Shown: positions 49,693 through 60,827 of the stretch, piece by piece | Numbering within the stretch: the stretch's first letter is position 1 | Layout: every line of letters begins with the position of its first letter | Source of the DNA: Clusia tigrina | Taxonomy: Eukaryota > Arthropoda > Insecta > Diptera > Clusiidae | NCBI GenBank assembly: GCA_920105625.2 | Contig: OV050030.1 | Coordinates: forward strand, 162,263,863-162,327,862 | Direction: 5' to 3' | Length of the DNA stretch: 64,000 nt | Program-made: the position numbers and the translations under genes | The notes under the pieces: generated by a model | Told to the model about the DNA's origin: nothing | The model's database searches: none | What the model saw: only the letters and a program-made list of their open reading frames with translations

Positions 49693-50418
49693 TTCAATCC
49701 TGCATGCGGATTCAGAATGTGATAGTCTCGTATGATGAGTGTAGTCAAATGATGATCCTTGTGTAATATTGGTTGGTGCTTCTGGTAATAGCTGATATTT
49801 GCGTTTATGATTCTGCCACCGACTCTAAACAGCCCCTTGTCATCAATGAATGGTGCAAGCGCAGATAATTTGTTTTAAGAAGGCAGTTGTTTGTCATTCA
49901 TTATATGTTGAATCTCAGCACTGTAAAACAATGTTTGCGCTACTTTCACAAGAGCGTCGTGCGCAGATCGTAGTTCAATAGATGTTAAAAAATCTGTTGT
50001 AATGTCACCTCCGAGTTGTTTCCGTTTACAATTTTGAACGAACCTTAAAATTAAAGCTGTGATTCTGTTTAATTTGACAAAGTCTGAGTAGCTATTGATT
50101 AGTTCAACATCTGCAACTGTAACAGCATGTGTTACACTTTGTTTACGCTCTTCCATATCTAAGTCAGGAGGTGTGTCCGGTACTTGATATCCCAGGTCCG
50201 TGCCACCATAATTGTTTGTCAATAATTTCTGTGGGACATATCCCTTGTTACCAAATCTGCAGGTATATTCGTATATTGGGAGCGAATGTGTCTCCACTGT
50301 TGTGCTGGTATCGCATTAATTATTTCTGATGTTCGATTGGCAACGAAAGATTTCTACCGTCGAGGATGATCTGCAATCCAAGCCAGGACGACTGTTGAGT
50401 CAATCCAGCCAATTAGTT
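49693..50418 (-). pseudogene. pol: BEL 4 RNase H to integrase linker (decayed)
   Basis: Frameshifted pieces such as FVKLNRITALILRFVQNCKR and LRSAHDALVKVAQTLFYSAE match the BEL linker, in which an FS-x-x-x-L-LRVxAYILRF tract normally occurs. No single frame is open. Confidence 0.6.
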
Positions 50419-51215
50419 TTACATGTGGAAGTTCCAAGCAGATTGAATCTTGGTTATCAATTTCGTCATTAAATATGCGGCGCACAATTCGAGTCTGGGC
50501 AATGTTATTTGCTTAACAGGTGTTACTCTTGTCTTGGAAGCAATCAAGTTTGTAAAAACTTCACCATTCTCATGTTGTACTCGTAAATATATTGCTGCCA
50601 ATTCGGAGGAGTCAGCGAAACCGTGTAGCTCAAAGTTTTCCTCATTTGAGTATAGTATCCATCTAGAAACTTGAAGGTCCTTTATTGTGGTAATCCTTTC
50701 GCGAAATTCAAACACATGATTGCGAAGATCAGTGGACAACTCTTGGTCCCAGTCCAAGCCTCTTAACCAAAGTTTTTTCATAAATATTTTCATTCACCAA
50801 TAACAGGAGATAATAGTCCCAATGGATCAAATATTTTCGATATATCTGATAAAACTGTGCGTTTACTAGCCTTAGTTGCCGCTGCCGAAAGGAATACACT
50901 AAATTTGAAGGAATCGCTTGTTGTGTTCCACAGCAATCCAAGCGTTTTTACTGTCTGTGTGTCGTCTATTATGGTTTCTGGTGAAATTTCTCTGTCATGT
51001 GGTTCAATTGTTTCCATAAAACTCGAGGAATTGGATGACCTGTTTCTGAGATGAAACCCAGCGCCATATAGTACAATACACAGGAACGGTGCAGCAGCGG
51101 TACCATATATTATTGTTTCTAGGTTGTACTCCTTTGGTTGTTCATCTTTGGAATCCCTCCACAATATTCGTTGAAGTGATCGATCTGTTGGGTGAATAGC
51201 TACCTGACGGTACAT
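50419..51215 (-). pseudogene. pol: BEL 4 RT end and RNase H
   Basis: MYRQVAIHPTDRSLQRILWR and TAAAPFLC are RT blocks. The YVDD box that should follow is deleted. KTLGLLWNTTSDSFKF, KIFDPLGLLSPVI and ELHGFADSSELAAIYL lead into RNase H with LPRLELCAAYLM. Confidence 0.78.
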
Positions 51216-51219
51216 CTTC

Positions 51220-51980
51220 TCATTTCAGCAAAATTTCAAATAAGTTATTTTGAATGGTTGGTCCAACTAAAAGATGGTCGTTGAGAGATAGACCATTTGT
51301 GGACTTGCATGACGCGTCAAAAACGACTTTCAATTTTGTTGTTGTACTGCTTGACTTCATCACCGTATGATGTGGCATAAAATATTTTCTTGATGGTGGA
51401 GAATCAGTTGCAATCTCCATATGATCAAGATTGATGAATTCATGAATAATAGATTTATACTCTTCTTCTAATTGATGATTGCAAGCAAATCTGCGTTCCA
51501 TAGCAAAAAGTCTTTCAATGCCACCTCCCTTGAGTTACCAAGTTCTCCGATATTTGCTTGGAGTGGCAGCTTGAGTATATAACGACCATTTATATCACGT
51601 TGTGTATGTTCCTTATAATGTTGTTCGGCTTGTTCCTCTTCTGGCGTAATAAAACGTGCTGGTGATTGTATTTCCTCGCATTGCCAAAACTGCTGAAGTT
51701 GTTTGTCTAAATCCATTTACGCATGTGCAAATGTAATATTGGTTTGTATTGGTACTGTTATCTTGCCAACGACGACCCAATCGAAAATTGTATTCAATGC
51801 ACTTGGACAACCATTCGGATGAATTATCTTGTGGTGTAAGGCACATTCAGCAAATATGTCAGCTCCAAGAATTACGTCAATCGTACCAGGATAGTTGAAT
51901 GCGGGGTCGGCAAGTTGTAGGTTCTTGAAAAATTCCACTTTATCGCTTTCAATATGTTGACTAGGAAGATTTTGTGTCAA
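51220..51980 (-). pseudogene. pol: BEL 4 protease linker and RT start
   Basis: Three overlapping pieces: DVILGADIFAECALHHKI, DLDKQLQQFWQCEEIQSPAR, then YFMPHHTVMKSSSTTTKLKV and VFDASCKSTNGLSLNDHLL. These are the usual BEL linker and first RT blocks. Frameshifts near 51717 and 51500. Confidence 0.8.
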
Positions 51981-52037
51981 CTTTGTTAGGCAAACTGCTT
52001 CTGTGGTGATATTTTTGTTGCAATGTGACGAGCTGAT

Positions 52038-52664
52038 TTAAATTTGAACTTTACCCCGTGTGACGTTTCTAGTTCCTGAGCCGACTCCATAAAGGATAGT
52101 TTTGTTATAAACACGTTTGAGTTTTAGCCTATGAACACACGCCTCCGTGATGAGAGTTGTTTGAGAACCTGAATCCAATAACGCGCGGCATGGCTGGAGA
52201 ATGTTGGATGAATCTCGAATCATGATGGCTGCTGTTGGCAGTATTGCCAAAGTATGTTGCGGATGTTTCATGTTGACACAGCTTGTAATATTGGCCGACA
52301 TTGAAGGTTGGTTTTGAAAATTCTCCTGTTGCATAACAGATTCCCCATTCACCTTGTTCTTTGGATGCAAAAGTGTGTTATGTTTTGCGTTGCACAATTT
52401 ACAGGAAGAACGTTTGCATTCTAAAGCTTGATGATTCAGTTGTAAGCAATTAAAACAAATATTGTGTTGTTTCAAGACTTTGTAGCGGGAATCAATTTTC
52501 AAGTCCTTGAATTTATCACAATGATACAAGAAATGATCTCTTGAACACATGGGGCAAGACTGGACCACGGCGGAGTACCCACGTTGTTGATATCTTTTTT
52601 GACTCGACGTGTTTTGACTTACTGTGTGGCTTATATTTTTTTGCGTATTCTCCAATCCGAACAC
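52038..52664 (-). pseudogene. gag: BEL 4 gag zinc region and protease
   Basis: CPMCSRDHFLYHCDKF, ICFNCLQLNHQALEC and CKLCNAKHNTLLH form the Gag zinc cassette, then ALLDSGSQTTLITEACVHRL gives the protease with a canonical Asp-Ser-Gly. 208 open codons; frameshift upstream at about 52665. Confidence 0.82.
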
Positions 52665-52954
52665 TCGATTTTCTAAAAAATCTACAAATTATTGGAATGT
52701 TGTTGCCGCATCTGGATTTTTATCTATGTACCAAAGTGAATTTGTTTCACTGTCTATTTTTTTTCGAAGTGGAACAATAAAATTGAATCCCAATGTTCTA
52801 CTGGCTCATTTAAAACTATTAGCACATTAATGCTTTCGTTGGTGTTATTGTAGAAACGCTTTACTTCATTCACAGATGATGACTTCATTGATGGTTGTTC
52901 AAACAAAAGTTCCAAATAGGCTTTCTTTACTTTGTCTGATTTCTCGTATTTTTT

Positions 52955-53604
52955 TTAAATTAATTGCCAGGCAATCTCATAGTTAGCACTTGTGGGCTTT
53001 AGATGTTTTATAAGTGAAAGAGCTTCACCCTTCAATTTCGTCTGTAAATATTCTAGTTTTTCGATGTCAGAAATGTTTGTTTTGTTGTGCACCATGGCTT
53101 CAAAAAGGTCGCGAAACCTTATCCAATTAACGCATGTGCCGTCAAAATCAGGTAACTGAATTTGTGGTAATCGAACTTCATGCTGCGATTGTTGCTGCTG
53201 AGAAATTGGTGACGAGGTAGCATCGAAGCGCGTGTTAGACATTCGTTCTATTAAAACACTCATTGTGCTCTGGTGATCCATAAGCGTTTGCATGGTAGAT
53301 GCCATACCATTCGAAGTACCATATTCAACCGTCTTGCCACTCGCGCCAGCATCTCCCAACTTATTGTTGTAAATTAATTTGTTGGAAAAATACTTATTTT
53401 CCACTTCTTCAGAAATTTCAAGTTGGTCCGAATCGATTAAAGCATCTATTTACATTTAAAGGTTTTCAAATTCTTTGAATGACTCGTCAGCTTTCTCGGC
53501 ACACAACTTCACTTCATTGAAAGAGAGTTCTTTTCTCTCTACAAAGTTAAGAATCCTTGTTAAAAAACCTTTAATGGTTTGTCTATTGCGCTTCATTTCT
53601 TCCA
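52955..53604 (-). pseudogene. gag: BEL 4 gag N-terminal part
   Basis: Starts at MEEMKRNRQTIKGFLTRIL (53604), with two in-frame stops near 53455, then PQIQLPDFDGTCVNWIRFRD, MVHNKTNISDIEKLEYLQTK and GEALSLIKHLKPT, the Gag core of BEL elements (DUF1759-like). Confidence 0.78.
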
Positions 53605-54035
53605 TTTTGTAATTTTTAAATGTTGCTGTTGAATTCGTGAAACTTTCTCTTTAAAAAATGTACTTTACTTAAATGTCAACAAAGTAAAGTTTTCTCCTCT
53701 ACTTTAAATCCGATCTATCAAATTGTCAACCGATGTCGACATGCTGGTATAAAACTGCTACTTGTGAAGTCAAAAACCGCCGCCAGATGTTATTATTATT
53801 AGCTTTCAACTTCACGACCGCTGTCGGTACGAAACTTGCTACTCCGCTGTCGATATGCTGTTGTGCAAGTGCTACTTGTGGAGCCACCAACCGCCGCAGG
53901 ACGCTGGTGTGAATTCAGTGCTCCGCTGTTTGGTGCTCCGCTGGACGCGTTCTCAATGATTGAGGTTATGTACGATTTGCAATTCACTTTTGCAATTGAT
54001 TGAAAAAATAACACTTAACAACTTGAACCAAACTC
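53605..54035 (-). other. BEL 4 leader
   Basis: Untranslated stretch with repeated pieces around GCTACTTGTG...ACCGCCGC (about 53757 and 53871) and GTGCTCCGCTG. No ORF. Confidence 0.5.
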
Positions 54036-54053
54036 ATTCGGCTCGAAGGACCA
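54036..54053 (-). promoter_or_regulatory. Primer binding site of BEL 4
   Basis: On minus TGGTCCTTCGAGCCGAATG, 5 nt after the LTR end; same core as BEL 1. Confidence 0.85.
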
Positions 54054-54058
54054 AAAAA

Positions 54059-54234
54059 TGTAGGAATAATGCACCAAATTTGAACTTTTAATTATTATTT
54101 GATTATTGTTTATTAGTGATGAGTTTGGATTAACGTGTAACGTGTTCTAAAGAGAAAAAGGTAATACATACATAAAATTGGCATAGAACAAAACTACAAG
54201 AGAAATTTCCGGGTTGCAAAACGTAAATAATACA
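54059..54234 (-). repeat. 5' LTR of BEL 4
   Basis: 176 bp, TGTAGGAA...AATACA on plus. Right end set by loss of similarity to the left LTR exactly after TACA. Confidence 0.75.
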
Positions 54235-54974
54235 TAAAGCATATTTATGTACCATATACGAGTACAATAAAACATTCAAGGAATGTCTAAGCATGCACAC
54301 GTACTTAATACATATCATAATTTGAAAAATTCGAAGAAATTATGAAAGTATTGTAGCATTATGTAATTAATGTAAACGATTCGTACTGAGGAATAATATT
54401 TTTCACAATTTTATAATGTTGTCACAGACCAACATTCATAATAAACTTCAGTGTATATTTACATGTCAAGGACATTAATTAATTTTTTTCAATTTGTTGC
54501 CATTTCACATAGGTTATTCCCCTCTTTTTGTGAAATGTATAAAAGATATATTTAGAATAATATAATGGTTACACTTTTCTATAATATTTACTTCATAACA
54601 ACAATATTTAATGTTTTCGCACCTTTACAGCAAATCGTCTTAGACGGCAAATGCTAATGTTTTGCCTCTGCACCAAATGCTAATTGTTTAACCATATGCC
54701 GAGCGTAGCGATCCCACTGCTCCACGAACGAATATGCCCATCAAATTGTAGTTAGTTATATTTGCACATACATATGCACAATTTTGCAAGCTAGCCTTTT
54801 TATTTGTGTGAAAATTTATTTTCAATTTCTTTAATTTTAAGTAACATGACATTTCCGTTTTATTTTGTACGTAAGCATTAGTTAAATTCCTTAATTGTTA
54901 TTGTAATTATATGTATATCAATTAGTATATAAGTTCACACCTTTATAAAATAAATCAGTCAGTTTTGAATTATA
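54235..54974. other. Unassigned, possible LTR
   Basis: No ORF. TATA-like GTATATAAG near 54924 and AATAAATCAGTC near 54949 suggest an LTR promoter and end; termini not found. Confidence 0.3.
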
Positions 54975-55133
54975 CTGGTTCATGCGCCATATAACAATCT
55001 CAACAGCAATATTGGTATAAGCACCGAAATAGCAACCTAACTAATCAATTTGTGATAAACTACGTTATACTGGTACAAGCACCATATAACAATTCATCAG
55101 CCATTTTGGTACAAGCACCGAACTGGCAACCAT
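54975..55133. repeat. ~94-bp imperfect tandem repeat
   Basis: ATACTGGTTCATGCGCCATA...AGCAACC is repeated as ATACTGGTACAAGCACCATA...GGCAACC. Confidence 0.8.
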
Positions 55134-55785
55134 TTAAGGACAAAGATCCTTAAACATCTGCAAACAGCATAATGAACACTTGCGGTCAAAAATTGTACAA
55201 CTCAAAGCAGTATGGAAACAATTTTTTGATACTAGTTCAATCTTAAATTCTGTTGCAATATGATAATTCTTTCGTTCGCAACAAAATCTCAAATAGTTCC
55301 AAATGTGAAAATAGGTAAATTTGCTAGAAAATTTTTTTAATGCGAAGAAACTTGTGTTTTTATAACTATTACTAACTATACTAGAGTACAGGCATTTTGT
55401 ACACACAAAGAATATATTTGGAGCTTAATAAGGCCCTTATATTTTAAATAGATTAATAATTTCTGATATTGTCAAAATAATACGAAAACTTTGATAGAGA
55501 AAAGTTGAAAAACCGTTAAAAAATAATTTTCCGTATTAATGGATAAAAGTGTCTAGAAACATACTGCGAAGACATTTTTGCAGTCATTTGGGTGTGTGAA
55601 TGTTATTTAAATTTTTCTTTCCGCAGTTACTTGAGCTAGAAGGCAAGTTTGCGTTTCTAATGAAATTTTGTTTAAGAATAGACAACTGTTAGTGATATAA
55701 ATGATTAAATACGTCGCTTACCAAATATTGAGCAGAGATTTATAAACGGTTGTACATCAAGCAGTAAAAAATACAAATTGTTTAC
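55134..55785. other. Unassigned
   Basis: One 90-codon minus ORF (55134-55406) without recognisable features; otherwise nothing. Confidence 0.4.
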
Positions 55786-55787
55786 AG

Positions 55788-56064
55788 TTGTTTGTTTCAC
55801 TTTTGAATTTTTTATAATAAAATTTAAAATGTTTGAGAAAAGAATACAAAATGGTTTATTTCACTTTATTATTTTTTTAATTCACTTTTTAATTTTTATA
55901 ATAAACTTTAAAATATTTAAGAAAGAGAACACAAAGGTTTTATTTCATCTTATAAGTTTTATAATAAACTTTAAAATATTTAAGAAAAAGAATACATAGG
56001 GTTTATTTCACTTTATAAGTTTTGTAATAAACTTTAAAATATTTAAGAAAAAGAACACAAAAAT
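55788..56064. repeat. ~62-bp minisatellite, four copies
   Basis: Unit of TTTATTTCACTTTATAAG plus TTTTATAATAAACTTTAAAA and ATTTAAGAAAAAGAACACAAA; the second copy has an internal insertion. It creates small lysine-rich ORFs that are not genes. Confidence 0.9.
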
Positions 56065-56210
56065 TAAATTCGACTTGTATGTTCGGCGGCCAAATTGAAA
56101 GAGAGGGAGCGAACGTAAAAATTAAGAAAAAGTAAAAAAAGGTTTTCGTCGCCGTTTAACTTCTCTCGGGAGGAGATTCGGCTGGTGAGCAGTATTGCTC
56201 TCTATCTGTG

Positions 56211-56324
56211 CTTTCAATATATTCCTATCAGTGTGTACTTTAGTAGTAGGAATAGAAATAGACTGCATATCCAGCAACGGCAGCTGCAACGCTTTCCTAC
56301 TACAATAAAGGAATATATTGAAAG
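56211..56324. repeat. 114-bp hairpin repeat, copy A
   Basis: Perfect 16-bp ends CTTTCAATATATTCCT / AGGAATATATTGAAAG and an inner pair GTAGTAGGAA / TTCCTACTAC make a foldable MITE-like unit. Homology with copy B continues to 56375 through GATGCCAAGAGAGATTTGG and CAGAATGGTCTAA. Confidence 0.9.
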
Positions 56325-56375
56325 ATGCCAAGAGAGATTTGGGGTGGCAGAATGGTCTAAAGAAGGGATTTAGCC

Positions 56376-57039
56376 ATCCTGGGCACGCATGCATTCGTGC
56401 ATGATTAGAGGGCAACCTTCAGGTGTATGAGGAACTTGATGGCCCGGTCTATTAGGGCCTTCGCCGTCCACTACCGGTAACTTCCGGTCTCCACACCCCG
56501 GGACGTGATGCGGATGGTTCTTTGATGGGAGCTGCTGTCTGGTGACATCGGACGACGGATAGAGCGCGATGCTTGGGAGAGTGCGCGTGGGCGAGAGGGA
56601 CGTGAGCCTGGTCGAGATGCATGCCTCGCTTTCGATGGACACAGTCGATCTCCGACAGGATTGTCGAGACGGGGGGCTCGGTGATCGCTGCCTTCGTCCA
56701 TGCGTCTGGGGCGCCGTTGTCTCGCGTGGTGTCTGGCGCGCGCGTCCTCTGTAAAGCGACTGTGGTTGCGGGCCGCCTTACCCCTTTTGGAGCCGCGAAG
56801 GCCCCTAACGAGTGTGTCTCATCCCGATGCACGAGGGTGTGGTGCTTCTTGAGGCATATTCTGCACCTGTTGGTCGACTGGCATGCCGCTACGGTATGCG
56901 ACCGGGCAAGGCAATTATTGCAATATTTATGGGCCAGAACTACTGCTCTCCTCTGCCTCATGCCCATGGCTAGAAAACCTCTTGCAGTAGCGCAAGGAGT
57001 GCTAACGGTGGCACCGCGCGGTGAATATCCATTTGTGGT
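56376..57039 (-). CDS. BEL 3 accessory zinc-knuckle ORF (ORF3)
   Basis: Open from the acceptor at 57040: TTNGYSPRGATVSTPC, RGFLAMGMRQRRAVV, KYCNNCLARSHTVAAC, CRICLKKHHTLVHRD, then a basic, Pro/Ala/His-rich tail. It lies about 100 nt downstream of the pol stop. The cassette parallels ORF3 of BEL 1 and BEL 2 (FL, RR, V, K-C-x-x-C-L, H, C, and HHxLxH). No hydrophobic segment. The tail overlaps the flanking repeat on the left, so the native end is unknown. Confidence 0.65.
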
Positions 57040-57062
57040 CTGTAAAGAGATGGAAACAGAAT
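57040..57062 (-). promoter_or_regulatory. Candidate splice acceptor before BEL 3 ORF3
   Basis: Minus strand: TTCTGTTTCCATCTCTTTACAG|ACC, a strong pyrimidine tract and AG, opening directly into the ORF3 frame. Same ACAG|ACC as in BEL 1. Confidence 0.55.
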
Positions 57063-57141
57063 AAAATATTATTCTAAAACGAATGGGAAGACAGGGAAGT
57101 CTGGAGTCTGGGAGGAATGAATTCCAATGTTTGTAGCTGCG

Positions 57142-57510
57142 TCACGCGGGCGGCAGCATGCAGAGTTTTACAACGGGCCTGGTGAGAACACCAGCCTGCG
57201 TGCGGACATCCGCGACTCGGACGTGTCCGTTGGTCCCACGGTGTAGCGCGGTAACTCGGCCCAATCGCCATTCAGCCGGAGGCAACAGCTCGTCTTTGAT
57301 TATTACCAGTTGGTCTATCGGCAGCTCTTTATGTGGATGTCGCAATTTGTAACGCTTATGGAGTTCCTTCAAGTATTCGTCCTTCCATCTCCGGCTGAAT
57401 TGGTGATGGAGAGCCTTCAGCGGTTTATGAGAGACACGTTCTCCAAATTGGGTTCGAGGATCGCCAGGAGGGGGGCGCCTCGTAGAAAGTGACCTGGAGT
57501 GAGAGCTCAA
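57142..57510 (-). pseudogene. pol: BEL 3 integrase C-terminal part
   Basis: ALHHQFSRRWKDEYLKELHK, IKDELLPPAEWRLGRVTALH and TRPVVKLCMLPPA end in the usual BEL integrase tail, with the stop at 57142. Frameshifted from the core. Confidence 0.8.
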
Positions 57511-57628
57511 AGTTCATTAGGATCTTGGGAGAGCGGAGAAAGCGACCGAGAATTTAGGACCGCCTCTATGCTGCAAAGTAGGGTGGTAAATTCTTCATAG
57601 TAAAATTTATGAACGCCGGCAGTCTTTT

Positions 57629-58098
57629 TCAAAAGGTTTTGAAACTTTTGACGACGGATTCCCAAAGACCACCCATATGGGATGCGCTGGGCGGGATGAA
57701 ATTCCAGTTCAAGCCTTGTGGCGCGTACTGTTTGACGATGTCTTCAGAGACCTCCTTCGAGAACTTGAGAAATTCTCGGCTGAGCGCTCTCTGAGCGCCG
57801 ACGAACGTTTTGCCGTTATCAGACATGATTTTGCGAGGCAGTCCTCTCCTGCCAACGAAGCGGGCAAATGCTGCTCTGAAATCTTCGGTTGTCAGGTCAT
57901 AGCAGAGTTCTAAATGTATAGCCTTCGTTGAAATGCACACAATCACAGCAACGTAACCTTCCAGGAACGTCGCTGATCGGAGCTGGGACGCTTTAATGAG
58001 GAAATGGCCTGCAAAGTCAACACCGGTGGTTATGAAGGGAACAGACAAAGTACAACGTTCGGGTGGCAAGGCTGCCATGATTTGCGAGCGGACCTTCT
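57629..58098 (-). pseudogene. pol: BEL 3 integrase core
   Basis: SQIMAALPPERC, TTGVDFAGHFLIK (Asp), IMSDNGKTFVGAQ (Asp) and MGGLWESVVKSF (Glu) keep all three catalytic residues. The zinc region upstream is separated by the solo LTR at 58099-58672. Confidence 0.82.
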
Positions 58099-58672
58099 TG
58101 TAATGGTGGGCTCAACGATTTGTATAGCGGCGCGAGACCTAGCGCTCAATTTAATTCGGCGACTTCAAGAGAACAGCCAGATATTTGAGTGTAAAGCGAA
58201 ATGTATGATCGCCATGTAATGAGGGCTCAATATATTATATAGCGGCGCGAGAGCTAGCGCACAATTTTAATCGGCGACTACAAGAGTTCAGCTAAATATT
58301 TAAATAAGAAGTGATAAGTTTGGTTTCCAGATCGAATCTTATTTATTGATAAAACCTTATCGCTATTTATACCTTAATTTCTTATGTGCTAAGACTTAGT
58401 ATATGATATAGTTCTTAATACATAAAGAGGACTTTTGCAATGGCAGCGGAAAGTATCACGGTCAATGCCGGCGTACATTCGTTGAAGGGCATTGAACATT
58501 ACAATGCAGCGTAATCAAAAACTTGCGCTGTTCGCGCTTCATAACGTGGACTTTCTTATATGAGAGTTCGATGTACTTATGTTGGGTCTCCGCTCCTATT
58601 ACATGTGCCTACGCCTCATATGGTGTTGGCGTTTCTGTGTATATACATACAATATACTTTTCATACACTACA
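58099..58672. repeat. Solo LTR inserted in BEL 3 integrase
   Basis: TGTAATGG...CACTACA, 574 bp, flanked by TTCT on both sides (58095-58098, 58673-58676). It interrupts the integrase exactly between the zinc-region codons (CKVCTVFKQ) and SQIMAALPP. A ~66-bp unit with ATAGCGGCGCGAGA-CTAGCG occurs twice inside (58108-58175, 58223-58290). 4-bp duplication suggests a Gypsy LTR. Confidence 0.85.
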
Positions 58673-58676
58673 TTCT

Positions 58677-59276
58677 GCTTGAATACGGTACACACCTTAC
58701 ACAAATATATACATTTTTTTTTCTGCTGCTTTAGGCGCGGGATATAGAACTCCTGGCGAGCCATCCGAAACATAAGCCGTTGCTCAGCATGCAGGAAGAC
58801 GGTGTGAATAAAATTGAGATATAGAGTACAGAATCGGGAGGTATCGGGGAGAATGATGCGGTGTCGCTCATTGTAACTTAGACCCGAGAAGGATAGCCTA
58901 CCATTCACTCTTAGGAGATTGTGCGAGTCCAGGAAAGGGTTGAGAGTGAGTAGAGAACTTTTCCGATGAATGGGAATCTGGCTTGCTAACGATTTTACTT
59001 CGAGCGGGAACTGACGACTCAGAGCTAATAGGATAAGCTTTCTTCTGGTTTCTTGGACTTCACCTTGGGAAAGCGTAGAGGTTGCCATCCGAGAGAGATT
59101 TCGTCGCGCCGCGATTCTATTATAAATGAAGCGGAACACGTATGAGAGCACGCGTAGTGCCCGCGGAAGGGACGAAACCCGAGAATATTAATGGGAGCTT
59201 CGGGTTCAAATTCGCCTCCACGCATCTCCAAGTTTTATCGGACGGACTTGACCAACTGGAACAACAATACCGCCCC
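58677..59276 (-). pseudogene. pol: BEL 3 linker and integrase zinc region
   Basis: Near the C-terminal end SSLLTLNPFLDSHNLLRVNG, NERHRIILPDTSR, RLMFRMARQEFYIPRL and CKVCTVFKQ give the linker and zinc region. The upstream part (FRFIYNRIAARR) is open too. A deletion between about 59151 and 59277 removed most of the RNase H C-terminal half. Confidence 0.78.
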
Positions 59277-60488
59277 TCATAACTCCAAGCGCGGGAGACT
59301 CACCGTTTGTAGAGGGGCCACTTTCCCTTTGGTTACTAACAGATGGCACGTGATCGAACCCTCTGCAGCCAGAGTGCGCACGTAGAGTGCGGCGCAGTAC
59401 GCCTTCTCAGAGGCATCGCAGAACACATGGAGGTGGGTTTGCTTCATGGGGGGAAAACCGTACCCATCTAGGGATCTGAAAGTTGACGATTGCCGGTAAG
59501 TCCCCCAGGAACTGGTTCCGCTCCAGGGAGAGCGGCTTAACACATTCGTCCCAGTGCGATCCTCCATCCACAGTTCCTGCAGAAGCAGCTTGGCGCGGGT
59601 CATGATTGACGAGAGCCATCCTGACGGGTCAAAAAGTTTCGCGACCGCGGAGATAATTTGTCGCTTTGGAGCCGCCATAGTGATTGTTATTGGAGTGATG
59701 GAATACGAAAAAAAATCCGCTAGAGCGTTCCATCGTATTCCCAGCGTTTTTGTAGAGCTAGCATTCTCAAATTTCAAAAAGTCAGAATCGAGTAGTTCTG
59801 ACTGTGCGATATTTTCTAAAATTTTGGGATGATTCGCTGTGATTTTGCGGAGTGGGAATCCTCCGGAGTCGAGAGTTTTGATTACTTGGGATAGTAATTT
59901 AACTGCATCAGCGATCGTATGACTGCCTGCAAGAATATCATTCACATAAGTTTCCCTGAGTAGAACTTTTTTTGCGAGTGGAAACACATCCATAGAGTCC
60001 TCAGCTAATTGACGCAGAGTTCTAATAGCCAAGTATGGAGCACAATTAACGCCGAAAGTCACTGTTTTTAGTTTGAAATCCTGTATTGGGCTATTGTTGG
60101 ACTTTCGGAAGAGAATGCGCTGAAATTCTCGGTCGTCTGGGTGGACAAGAATTTGCCGATACACTTTCTCTACGTCTCCATTGAAGACGAACTCGTATAA
60201 CTGCCATCTCAGTATGAGAGTCATGAGATCGGGTTGTAGGACGGGTCTGATATGCAGGACACCATTGAGAGACTGTTCTGATCCTGTCTTGCTAGAAGCA
60301 TTAAGCACGACGCTTATTTTTGTTGTTGCTTTGTCGGGTCTGATTACAGCATGATGCGGCAAATAGAACGACAAGTGGCTACTTGTAGTGACAATTTCTT
60401 TCGCAGTTGTCGTTTCTATGTGGTTAAGAGTGAGGTAGTCGGTCAGCACCCCTTCGTACGTTGTTTTTAGTGCGTCTTTCCTGGAAAG
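59277..60488 (-). pseudogene. pol: BEL 3 reverse transcriptase and RNase H start
   Basis: SFYLPHHAVIRPDKATTKIS, NGDVEKVYRQILVHPDDREF, FGVNCAPYLAIRTLRQL, then TYVNDILAG in place of YVDD (one active-site Asp reads Asn). KTLGIRWNALADFF, LFDPSGWLSSIM and HVFCDASEKAYCAALYV continue into RNase H with TVSLPRLEL. Long uninterrupted frame, but the first ~40 codons of the open reading (right of 60488) come from the hairpin repeat. Confidence 0.82.
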
Positions 60489-60600
60489 TTTCAATATATT
60501 CCTATCAGTGTGTACTTTAGTAGTAGGAATAGAAATAGACTGCATATCCAGCAACGGCAGCTGCAACGCTTTCCTACTACAATAAAGGAATATATTGAAA
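60489..60600. repeat. 114-bp hairpin repeat, copy B
   Basis: Same unit as 56211-56324, same orientation. Homology continues to 60664. It interrupts BEL 3 pol and sits at the other end from copy A. Confidence 0.9.
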
Positions 60601-60664
60601 GATGCCAAGAGAGATTTGGCGAAACAGACCGGGCTGCAGAATGGTCTAAGGAAGGGATTTAGCC

Positions 60665-60827
60665 AAAAGTAATCATTCCGATTGGCAGTACCATATTATA
60701 TAATATTTATGCACATAACTTCAAATTTCAAATCTGCTTGCCAAATTTTGTCAAACGCCTATGCAATATCTAAAAATATAGGAGAGCACTATTTTTTGTC
60801 TTCAAAAGTATTTCGTTCTATGGTTCT
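60665..60827. other. Unassigned
   Basis: AT-rich spacer; nothing recognised. Confidence 0.4.

Larger units (their letters stand above)
48469..54234 (-). mobile_element. BEL/Pao retrotransposon 4 (divergent lineage)
   Basis: LTR remnants at both ends (48469-48587; 54059-54234), a primer site at 54036-54053 and gag-pol between them on minus. Sequence is clearly different from BEL 1-3 and more AT-rich. No accessory ORF lies between pol and the 3' LTR. Multiple frameshifts. Confidence 0.85.
56376..60488 (-). mobile_element. BEL/Pao retrotransposon 3, fragment
   Basis: From right to left: RT, RNase H, integrase and ORF3. Gag, protease and both LTRs are missing. Each end is replaced by one copy of the same hairpin-containing repeat (56211-56375; 60489-60664). 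GC-richer than its flanks. Confidence 0.8.

Noticed and set aside
55778..55999. 73-codon plus ORF rich in Phe, Ile and Lys
   Set aside because: Produced by the 62-bp minisatellite.
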